Shown: positions 1 to 5,706 of the stretch, piece after piece | Layout of the letters: every line of letters starts with the position of its first letter | How positions within the stretch are numbered: the first letter of the stretch is position 1 | Source of the DNA: Candidatus Aminicenantota bacterium | Lineage (GTDB): Bacteria > Acidobacteriota > Aminicenantia > Aminicenantales > Aminicenantaceae | DNA: 5,733 bases | NCBI GenBank assembly: GCA_016926925.1 | Contig: JAFGNQ010000441.1 | Location: 1-5,733 of the forward strand | Direction of reading: 5' to 3' | Program-made: the position numbers and the translations under genes | Notes under the pieces: generated by a model | Seen by the model: the letters and a program-made list of their open reading frames with translations, nothing else | Databases searched by the model: none | Told to the model about the DNA's origin: nothing

Positions 1-1
1 C

Positions 2-649
2 AATAATCCAAAGCTCATCGACAAGATCAAGGAAGACATCGCCAAGCGGATCGAAAGGGTTACCGGGCCGGAAGCCATCGTCATCGCTCTCTTTACCCAA
101 AAGCCGGAGTGGAACGGAAAGTCCTTGAAAGAGCTCAGCGATATCATGGAACTCTCCCCTACTGAAGCAGCTATCGAAATCCTCAAGATAGGGGATCCAT
201 CGGTCATCATTCATATGATGGATCCCAAGGAAGTGGAATATTTCATGACGAAACCCTACGTCATGACCTCCTCCGACGGAATGAACACACCCTTCGGGTT
301 GGGCAAGCCCCATCCAAGGAACTATGGGGCTTTCACGAAAAAAATCAGAGAATACGTCCTGGACAAAAATATATTGACGATGGAATTCGCCATACGAGCC
401 GCGACATCGCTGCCCGCCGAAGTTCTTGGTCTCGAAGACAGGGGATGGGTCAAGGAAGGTTACGCTGCGGATATCGTCATATTCGATCCGGAAAAGATCC
501 GGGACAAAGCGACGTATAAGGAGCCGCACCAATATAGTGAAGGCATCGAATATGTCCTCGTCAACGGAACGGTAGCCATCGACAAAGGCGAGTACACGGG
601 CGCCTTACCGGGGAAGCCGATCCGGTTCAAAGCTGTTACATCTCGGTAG
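2..649 (+). CDS. N-acyl-D-amino-acid deacylase (D-aminoacylase family amidohydrolase), C-terminal part
   Basis: The reading frame is open from base 2 to the TAG at 647-649, giving 215 residues with no natural start, so the gene begins outside the window. The family (D-aminoacylase / N-acyl-D-glutamate deacylase, metal-dependent amidohydrolase superfamily) is usually about 480-530 residues, so a little over half, including the metal-binding histidines of the TIM barrel, is missing. The sequence shows the family's late barrel signature: an SSDG motif whose Asp (codon 275-277) matches the catalytic aspartate, then HPRNYGAF, ATSLPAEVLGLEDRG, the KEGYAADIVIFDP segment of the returning small beta-domain, and a VNGTVAIDKGEYTGALPGKPIR ending. 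Family members hydrolyse N-acyl-D-amino acids to free D-amino acid and carboxylate. The exact substrate cannot be told from this part. A TTG at 125 is not a real start because homologous sequence continues upstream. No clear terminator follows the stop. Confidence 0.9.
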   Translation, partial: NNPKLIDKIKEDIAKRIERVTGPEAIVIALFTQKPEWNGKSLKELSDIMELSPTEAAIEILKIGDPSVIIHMMDPKEVEYFMTKPYVMTSSDGMNTPFGLGKPHPRNYGAFTKKIREYVLDKNILTMEFAIRAATSLPAEVLGLEDRGWVKEGYAADIVIFDPEKIRDKATYKEPHQYSEGIEYVLVNGTVAIDKGEYTGALPGKPIRFKAVTSR

Positions 650-841
650 CTCAAAAAAAGATACATCTTCGTTTCCGTGATGATTTAAACCGAATGACAA
701 GAGTGTGGACTCGTTTGTCTGTATTCGTCGAAGACCCCTTATCAACCACCATGCGACTCCAATAGACCGTGATTTGCCCTTCTTCGCTATTTCGATAGTA
801 TCCATATGGAAAGGAAACGCACGCCTCGGCCCAAAAACCGC

Positions 842-870
842 TTGACGCAAGAGGGAAATCTTAATAGGAT
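842..870 (+). promoter_or_regulatory. Candidate sigma70 promoter for the aldo/keto reductase gene
   Basis: TTGACG at 842-847 (5 of 6 to TTGACA) is followed after exactly 17 bases by TAGGAT at 865-870 (4 of 6 to TATAAT). Transcription would start near 877 and give a leader of about 64 bases carrying the hairpin at 901-924 and the ribosome binding site. It lies in the 291-base gap after the deacylase, so the reductase is probably a separate transcription unit. The call rests only on hexamer match and spacing. The rest of the gap (650-841) shows no convincing gene, RNA or terminator. Confidence 0.5.
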
Positions 871-900
871 ACGGAGTCTATAAAAATGACCAAAATTCTA

Positions 901-924
901 GGATTCTTCAAAAAAGAAGAATCC
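901..924 (+). promoter_or_regulatory. Perfect hairpin in the leader, just upstream of the ribosome binding site
   Basis: GGATTCTTC (901-909) and GAAGAATCC (916-924) are exact reverse complements around a loop of six A. No T-run follows, so it is not a standard intrinsic terminator. It ends six bases before the AAGGAG ribosome binding site (931-936) of the reductase, whose ATG is at 941. That position suggests a role in translation initiation or mRNA stability, but function is inferred from placement only. Confidence 0.5.
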
Positions 925-940
925 GCCAGAAAGGAGAACC

Positions 941-2260
941 ATGAAGGAAAAGCAATTTCTATCACGCCGACGCTTTCTAGGAGGTGCAGCAGCTGCTGCC
1001 GCAGGAGCCGGAATTGGAATACCCAAAAGATTGTTTGCGGGATCTCGCTATGAGGAGACCTCAGAGCCCAAAATCAAAGAGTACAGAACCCTGGGCCGAA
1101 CAGGCTTCAAGGCCTCTGATATAGGACTCGGTGCAGGCTACGTTACGGATACGGCCCTGATGGGAGCCATACTGGACTCCGGAATCAATTACATCGATTC
1201 CGCCGAGAGCTATGGCCAGGGCCAGGTCGAGCGGACCTTCGGAGAAGCCATGAAGAATAGAGACCGGAAATCAGTCTTTATCACTTCCAAAATGGGGCTG
1301 CGGGAGGAAGATACCAAAGAGGGTTTAAAGGAGCGTGCGCTCAAGTGTCTGGAGCGGATTCAGTCCGAGTATGTCGATTGCATGATGATCCACATGCCCT
1401 CGTCCGTAGCCTTGATGAAACACGAAGGTTTTCATGCCGCCATCCGAGAGCTCAAAACCGAGGGTAAGGTCCGTTTTTGCGGATTGTCCCAGCACGGCTC
1501 TCAATGGCAGGATCTTCCGGAAACCATGGAGCAGGTCTGTTTGGCTGCAGCCGAAGACGGCCGTTTCGATGTCATGCTTTTCGTCTACAATTTCATTCAG
1601 ACGGATATGGGAGAAAAAATCCTCAAGGTTTGTAAAGAAAAAAACATCGGTGCAACTCTGATGAAAACGAATCCGGTCGGCAAATACTTGGCCATGAAGG
1701 GCATGATGGAGCAAATGCAGAAGGAGGGACAGGAAATTCCCGATTACTTCAGCAAACTCATCCCACGGGTAAAAGCGACCGCCGACATGGCCGAGTCTTT
1801 CAAGCAGAAGTTCAACCTGACCAACGACAATGAAGTTCGGGATGCAGCACTGAAATTCGTTCTCAACAATCCGAATGTCAGCTCGGCCTGTGTTTCCGTC
1901 ACCAACTTCGATGATCTCAAAGCCTTTGTGAAGCTTTCCGGACAGAAATTCGACTTGAAAGCCCAGCAGACGCTCGCAGCTTATAGATCCGTTTTCGGCG
2001 GTCTGTACTGCCGGCACGCCTGCGGTCAGTGCGAATCTTCTTGTCCGCAGCGAGTTCCCGTGAACACCATCATGCGCTACTACCACTACTTCACGGCCCA
2101 AGGCCGGGAAAAAGCGGCCATGACGAAATACGCAGGCCTGCCGAATAAAGCCAACGTGTGTGCGGATTGTGCAGGACACTGCGAGAAAGCCTGTCCTTAC
2201 GGTGTACCCATACACGGAGAACTGGCCATCGCTCACAAGACCTTATCACTGAACGTCTGA
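941..2260 (+). CDS. Tat-exported aldo/keto reductase with C-terminal ferredoxin-like iron-sulfur domain
   Basis: This is a complete 439-residue gene with AAGGAG four bases before the ATG. The N-terminus is a twin-arginine signal (SRRRFLGG, residues 8-15, then an alanine-rich stretch and LFAG around 31-34), which supports this start and predicts export of the folded protein. Residues about 46-340 form an aldo/keto reductase barrel. The catalytic tetrad is visible as Asp86 and Tyr91 (IDSAESYGQG), Lys117 (ITSKMG) and His151 (MMIHMPS). The C-terminal tail carries two four-cysteine groups, C357-x3-C361-x2-C364-x3-C368-P and C407-x2-C410-x3-C414-x3-C418-P, fitting two [4Fe-4S] clusters. The family 'aldo/keto reductase with 4Fe-4S domain' is known, but physiological substrates are mostly unknown. 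Being Tat-exported, it should work in the periplasm, where free NAD(P)H is not expected, so electrons may pass through the clusters (inference). No partner redox gene is adjacent. Confidence 0.92.
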   Translation: MKEKQFLSRRRFLGGAAAAAAGAGIGIPKRLFAGSRYEETSEPKIKEYRTLGRTGFKASDIGLGAGYVTDTALMGAILDSGINYIDSAESYGQGQVERTFGEAMKNRDRKSVFITSKMGLREEDTKEGLKERALKCLERIQSEYVDCMMIHMPSSVALMKHEGFHAAIRELKTEGKVRFCGLSQHGSQWQDLPETMEQVCLAAAEDGRFDVMLFVYNFIQTDMGEKILKVCKEKNIGATLMKTNPVGKYLAMKGMMEQMQKEGQEIPDYFSKLIPRVKATADMAESFKQKFNLTNDNEVRDAALKFVLNNPNVSSACVSVTNFDDLKAFVKLSGQKFDLKAQQTLAAYRSVFGGLYCRHACGQCESSCPQRVPVNTIMRYYHYFTAQGREKAAMTKYAGLPNKANVCADCAGHCEKACPYGVPIHGELAIAHKTLSLNV

Positions 2261-2391
2261 ACCGGAGCCGAAGGCCGCAGGACACCTCGTACTCCTCCTA
2301 AAAAGCGAGTCCGGGCCTAGCAGAGGTGCCCTCCGAGCGCAAGCCGGGCCCTCCTCCAATTAACCGGCCTCTTGTTTTCCGAAGGAAAGGG

Positions 2392-2420
2392 GTGACCTCA
2401 AAAGGCAGATTGTGTATTAT
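2392..2420 (+). promoter_or_regulatory. Candidate promoter for the DUF481 gene
   Basis: GTGACC at 2392-2397 (4 of 6 to TTGACA) and TATTAT at 2415-2420 (5 of 6 to TATAAT) are separated by 17 bases. The start would fall near 2427, leaving a short leader with the GGGAGGG ribosome binding site at 2434-2440. The preceding part of the 190-base gap (2261-2391) is GC-rich, with imperfect inverted repeats (CACCTC at 2283-2288 against GAGGTG at 2323-2328) but no T-run, so no terminator for the reductase gene can be called with confidence. Confidence 0.35.
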
Positions 2421-2450
2421 AGAAAAAGTATCAGGGAGGGTTAGACAAGC

Positions 2451-3191
2451 ATGAGAAATAAAGCGGTATTTTTTTTGTTTCTTCTTTTAAATCTCACTAC
2501 CATCGCCATTTCCCAGGAAACAGAACAAAAACCTGAAGGCTGGAACGGAGACTTATCTCTGGGAATTTCCTTAGCTCGGGGAAATTCGGACAACACGAAT
2601 ATCTCATTCAGCTTTAACTTGAAAAGGAAGTTCACCAAAAAAATGGGGTGGGAAAACAAAGGGCTATACATTTTGGGAAGAAGCGCAGACAAGATTGAAT
2701 CCGAATCTTATGAGCTCAAAAGCACGCTTAAATGGAATCACTCCGACAGGTTCTTCACTCACCTCGAAATACACGGATTCAGGGATCAGTTTAAAAACTA
2801 CGATTACAGAATTCTTCCCCAATTGGGATTGGGATATTCGGTCGTCCAATCCGAGAGAACGGAGATATCCGTGACCACGGGGATCACCGGAACTTTCACG
2901 AAGTATACGGAAACGGGTGAATCCGATTACTACACGGGAATAGCTGCAGGCAATCATTTTTCCTGGAAAATTTCACCAACAGCGGAATTCTCACAAGATT
3001 TTAATGTGAATGCGGACCTGGCAAGGTTCAGAAATTATTTCACACAGCTGGAGTTGAGCTTGTCAGCGGCTATTGCCAAAGGGTGGGCCGTCAAAATTTC
3101 TTTTATCGACAAATTCGACAACGGAGCTGTCGGCAAAGACATCAAAAAGAACGATATCCTTTTTATAACGAACCTATCGATGAAATTCTAA
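2451..3191 (+). CDS. DUF481 family outer-membrane beta-barrel protein
   Basis: This is a complete 246-residue protein. A purine-rich ribosome binding site (GGGAGGG, 2434-2440) lies ten bases before the ATG, which is slightly long spacing. Residues 1-21 are a Sec signal peptide: a basic start, a Phe/Leu-rich core, and an A-I-S cleavage site before Gln22. The mature part opens with the DUF481 pattern GWNGDLSLGISLARGNSDNT (about residues 30-49) and continues as alternating amphipathic beta-strands with many aromatic residues. It ends in NLSMKF, whose terminal Phe fits recognition by the BAM assembly machinery. The family is annotated in other bacteria as 'putative salt-induced outer membrane protein' (YdiY-like), but its molecular role is not established. 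No catalytic or ligand motif is visible. It converges on the TonB-dependent receptor with a 15-base gap. Confidence 0.87.
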   Translation: MRNKAVFFLFLLLNLTTIAISQETEQKPEGWNGDLSLGISLARGNSDNTNISFSFNLKRKFTKKMGWENKGLYILGRSADKIESESYELKSTLKWNHSDRFFTHLEIHGFRDQFKNYDYRILPQLGLGYSVVQSERTEISVTTGITGTFTKYTETGESDYYTGIAAGNHFSWKISPTAEFSQDFNVNADLARFRNYFTQLELSLSAAIAKGWAVKISFIDKFDNGAVGKDIKKNDILFITNLSMKF

Positions 3192-3206
3192 TTACAGGTG
3201 TGCAGA

Positions 3207-5456
3207 TCAAAACCTGGCGCTCCAAGTGAGAACGACGTGCCTCTTCGGTGCGGGGCGGAAGAAACTGGCATTCGAGAATTCCGAATAAAGCGTGTTCGTC
3301 AGGTTGCCGATGATAACGCCGATTTGTTGAGGAAAACCACTTTTTTTGAAAAGTGTAACTCCTGCCCTCAAGGAATGGACCGTAAATCCCGGTATGATGT
3401 TTCCTATGGGGTTATCTAAGAGCTCGACATTTTTCTGATCGCCGTGGTACCGCACATGATACTCGATCCAAAGCCGGTTTTCAGGAAATGCATAGCGGAT
3501 GTTCAGGTTGAGTCGGGAGCCGTAAGTATCCGAATAGGGAATTTCGGGATTCGACAGGTTTTTGGACGCCACATAACTGAAATCTCCTCTGAGGGAAAGG
3601 CCGAAGTCGAACAGGAATTGACTCAGCATCTCGAATCCATGAAGTCTCAACTTGTCGATATTGACATTTTTCCACTCGGGAAGCCCGGCAAAGGTCCCTC
3701 CTGTTCCGGCGATTTGAATGCCGTCGGAAAGAGTGTTCCGAAAATAGGTGGACTCGATGTAAAAATTATTCAGATTGAACCGGAATCCCAGATCGAGGTT
3801 GAAACTCGTTTCCGGTTTGAGCTCGGTGTTTCTGATTTGGTATCCGCTCCCATCAGGAGTTACTCCGTGGAAAAAGCGTTCCGGGAGGTTCGGCGACCGG
3901 AAGCCGCGACCCATGGAAAGGATCAATTTGAAATTATCGGTAACACCAAACAAGAAGTTGGCAGCTCCGACCAAGGTGCTGTCAGTGCTGTTTACCAGGG
4001 GCTCATCCAATCCCGGGGTCGTTTTCGTTTCGGCATTCACATTCTGATACCGCACGCCCAATACCAAGGTGGACTTGGAGAAAAGCCGGATATCGTCCTG
4101 GATAAAAATGCCGTAACTTTGTAAAAAAGCATTGGGAAGATTAGGCGTCGTATCGACCGATGTGCTCGGCGTGCCGAAGAAATACATTTCGGTGGAGCTG
4201 TAATCGGTATTTTCGGAATCGTCTTGGAAAAAATCCGCCCCGTAAGTGAGGATATGCCCGTTGAAGACAACTTTGGTCAGTTCGAAGCGCGCACCCCACG
4301 TCGTCACATCCGTGAAGTTACTGGAAGAGATGTTCATTCCCGCACCGGGAAAAAAGGTGATGCCGATATTCGTGTCAAAAGTCCGCTTATTCCCGGAATT
4401 GTAGCCGGTCAGGCTGATCCCGTCCGCCAAGGCGAAATTGAGACTGCGGTTTTCAAACTTCAGAGTCAGCTTACGCATCTTCTGGTCGGGATACAGAAGT
4501 TGAATGACAGGGTCTCCGGGAGCATACTCCGCAGGATCGATATAACCGAAACCCGCATCGTTGGCATTATAATATTCATACTTTACGGAAATGTCATTCT
4601 TTTCTGCCAATCGGTACCCCAGGAAAACATTGAAACCGCTGTCCTGAACACCCGAGTCGAGGACCGGTGTGTCCTGCTTCAGAGTGATATCACCGAACGT
4701 CCCGGCCGGGGCCGAGTACTCCTTGGAGTTACGGAACGTTCCACTCAACATAAAACTCAGGTTTCCAAGGTTTCCGTTTATGTTGGCAAAGCCCTTGTTT
4801 TGTGAATCAGCAGAGCTGTACCTGTAGCCGATGTTGCCGACGATGCTGCTCCCGCCAAGGTTGAAATTCGGTTCCCGGGTTATCATATTGATGACACCAC
4901 CAATAGCCTCTGAACCGTACAGAACGGATGCAGGCCCGCGAACGACCTCAACTCTATCCAAGCCGAAGACATCGACCATCGCCGGGATTTCTCCAAAATC
5001 CTGGGTCCGCCTGGAGTTGCTCAAACGAATACCATCGGATAAGAGCAAAATTCGTTGTCCCCTCAAGCCCCGAATTATTGGCCGGCTCTGGTTAGCCCCC
5101 ACGCCTACAACATCCGTTCCCGGCAGTTCAGGCAGTACATCGGAAATGTTGTTCGGAGCTAGTTCAACGATCTTTTCAAGGTTGACGACACTAACGGGTT
5201 GGGGAACATTCAGGACCGTTTTTTCGGTTCGGGTTGCGGTTACGACAATTTCATTATGAATCACATGCTCTTTTGCGATTTTTCCTTCCGCTTTGTCTTC
5301 TTGTTCCGTTTTCTTTTTCTGTTTTTCTTTGGTCACTTCCCGGGAAGCCGTCGCGTCCTGATCTTTAACATACGCGCCCAAAGAAAAAGGCAAAAAAACC
5401 AACACCGCGGCCACAACCGCGAAGCAGGATATCTGTTTAACAGCTATTCGCTTCAT
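3207..5456 (-). CDS. TonB-dependent outer-membrane receptor
   Basis: The 749-residue protein has the full length of a plug plus 22-strand barrel. The ATG (complement of 5454-5456) is preceded by AGGAGG at five bases. Residues 1 to about 28 are a Sec signal peptide (basic KRIAVK start, hydrophobic core, FSLGA). A charged Lys/Glu-rich linker (about 31-68) precedes the TonB box EIVVTATR (69-76). The plug domain spans about 84-195 and includes PIIRGLRGQRILLLSDGIR (126-144) and VEVVRGPASVLYGSEAIGGVIN (169-190). The barrel follows and ends in RPAPKRHVVLTWSARF with a terminal Phe. These proteins use energy from TonB-ExbB-ExbD to import siderophores, haem, cobalamin or other large ligands. GFRSPNLPERFFHG (518-531) and NTELKPET (543-550) resemble the FRAP and NPNL boxes of haem receptors, with His530 between them, but no matching plug histidine is obvious, so the ligand stays open. 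Its control region lies at 5457-5610. Confidence 0.93.
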   Translation of the reverse strand: MKRIAVKQISCFAVVAAVLVFLPFSLGAYVKDQDATASREVTKEKQKKKTEQEDKAEGKIAKEHVIHNEIVVTATRTEKTVLNVPQPVSVVNLEKIVELAPNNISDVLPELPGTDVVGVGANQSRPIIRGLRGQRILLLSDGIRLSNSRRTQDFGEIPAMVDVFGLDRVEVVRGPASVLYGSEAIGGVINMITREPNFNLGGSSIVGNIGYRYSSADSQNKGFANINGNLGNLSFMLSGTFRNSKEYSAPAGTFGDITLKQDTPVLDSGVQDSGFNVFLGYRLAEKNDISVKYEYYNANDAGFGYIDPAEYAPGDPVIQLLYPDQKMRKLTLKFENRSLNFALADGISLTGYNSGNKRTFDTNIGITFFPGAGMNISSSNFTDVTTWGARFELTKVVFNGHILTYGADFFQDDSENTDYSSTEMYFFGTPSTSVDTTPNLPNAFLQSYGIFIQDDIRLFSKSTLVLGVRYQNVNAETKTTPGLDEPLVNSTDSTLVGAANFLFGVTDNFKLILSMGRGFRSPNLPERFFHGVTPDGSGYQIRNTELKPETSFNLDLGFRFNLNNFYIESTYFRNTLSDGIQIAGTGGTFAGLPEWKNVNIDKLRLHGFEMLSQFLFDFGLSLRGDFSYVASKNLSNPEIPYSDTYGSRLNLNIRYAFPENRLWIEYHVRYHGDQKNVELLDNPIGNIIPGFTVHSLRAGVTLFKKSGFPQQIGVIIGNLTNTLYSEFSNASFFRPAPKRHVVLTWSARF

Positions 5457-5461
5457 GTCTT

Positions 5462-5467
5462 CCTCCT
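5462..5467 (-). promoter_or_regulatory. Ribosome binding site of the TonB-dependent receptor
   Basis: On the minus strand AGGAGG stands five bases before the ATG at 5456. It is a full match to the anti-Shine-Dalgarno core and fixes the start of the receptor gene. The signal peptide begins directly at this ATG. Confidence 0.85.
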
Positions 5468-5476
5468 GTCATTCTA

Positions 5477-5497
5477 TTATTGAATTGTTCACAATAA
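5477..5497. repeat. Short inverted repeat in the receptor leader
   Basis: TTATTG (5477-5482) and CAATAA (5492-5497) are exact reverse complements with a 9-base spacer. A second, overlapping pair, ATTGT (5484-5488) and ACAAT (5491-5495), has a 2-base spacer. They lie between the predicted transcription start (near 5551) and the ribosome binding site. They could be an operator or a weak RNA structure. The region is AT-rich, so chance is a real alternative. Confidence 0.3.
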
Positions 5498-5549
5498 ATC
5501 TCGATAAAAGTCACCAGCAAGACAGCCTCAAATCGCGAGCAATTCCGGC

Positions 5550-5564
5550 CAATAATACTTATAA
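5550..5564. promoter_or_regulatory. Fur-box-like sequence over the receptor -10 element
   Basis: CAATAATACTTATAA aligned with the 7-1-7 Fur consensus (TGATAAT-n-ATTATCA) matches 10 of 14 positions, with ATAA and TTAT as the symmetric core (5552-5555 and 5559-5562). It covers the proposed -10 hexamer (5558-5563), where a bound repressor would block polymerase. Iron-dependent control is common for this receptor class. The match is only moderate and lies in AT-rich DNA. Confidence 0.35.
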
Positions 5565-5586
5565 TTTACATAGGGTTTGTAATCAA
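5558..5586 (-). promoter_or_regulatory. Candidate sigma70 promoter of the TonB-dependent receptor
   Basis: Read on the minus strand, TTGATT (complement of 5581-5586, 4 of 6) and TATAAG (complement of 5558-5563, 5 of 6) are separated by exactly 17 bases. Transcription would begin near 5551 and give a leader of about 95 bases ahead of the ATG. Fur-like and Pho-box-like sequences are placed around it. Confidence 0.5.
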
Positions 5587-5592
5587 TCACTC

Positions 5593-5610
5593 ATGACATT
5601 CCGATGACAT
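5593..5610 (-). promoter_or_regulatory. Pho-box-like direct repeat upstream of the receptor promoter
   Basis: On the minus strand ATGTCAT occurs twice (complements of 5604-5610 and 5593-5599) with a 4-base spacer, a repeat period of 11 bp. Each copy matches 6 of 7 bases of the PhoB half-site CTGTCAT, and the 7-4-7 layout is that of a Pho box. It ends 6 bases before the -35 hexamer, in a position suited to an OmpR/PhoB-type activator. Actual binding is inference. The repeat itself is directly visible. Confidence 0.4.
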
Positions 5611-5644
5611 ACCTGCAACTGAATAAAAATGCGGCACCAATGCC

Positions 5645-5673
5645 TTGAGAGTTCTGTCGATTGTACATATATG
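5645..5673 (+). promoter_or_regulatory. Candidate divergent promoter facing out of the window
   Basis: TTGAGA (5645-5650, 5 of 6 to TTGACA) and TATATG (5668-5673, 4 of 6 to TATAAT) are separated by 17 bases. The -10 lies inside the perfect 10-bp palindrome ACATATATGT (5665-5674). Transcription would run rightwards from about 5680, through the hairpin at 5707-5733, to a gene beyond the window. Alone the match is modest. Confidence 0.3.
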
Positions 5674-5706
5674 TGTTTTGTTGATAGAGGAATCGGCAGT
5701 TTTTAT

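Noticed and set aside
652..674. AAGAT/ATCTT inverted repeat after the deacylase stop as a terminator
   Set aside because: The arms leave only a 2-base loop, the stem is too short and AT-rich, and the T-run is broken.
605..850. An 81-codon minus-strand frame covering most of the gap after the deacylase
   Set aside because: It has no ribosome binding site, overlaps the deacylase end, resembles no family I know, and its start side lies under the predicted plus-strand promoter.
1325..2236. A 303-codon open frame on the minus strand
   Set aside because: It lies wholly inside the aldo/keto reductase gene, which has a clear family match, Tat signal and ribosome binding site. The antisense translation shows no recognisable domain.
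2091..2285. A 64-codon minus-strand frame starting at GTG with AGGAGG upstream
   Set aside because: The ribosome-site match comes from a CTCCTCC string that also occurs at 2351-2357. The frame lies mainly within the cysteine-rich end of the reductase and its Arg/Ser-rich product looks like a shadow.
2281..2360. GC-rich repeats (CCGGGCC and CTCCTCC twice each, CACCTC/GAGGTG) as a riboswitch, terminator or attachment site
   Set aside because: Pairing is short and interrupted, no T-run follows, and no known riboswitch core or integrase context is present.
3444..5259. Three long plus-strand open frames (3444-4124, 4224-4805, 4831-5259)
   Set aside because: They are antisense to the TonB-dependent receptor, whose plug and barrel motifs run through the entire region. 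Their translations look like random antisense protein and lack good ribosome binding sites.
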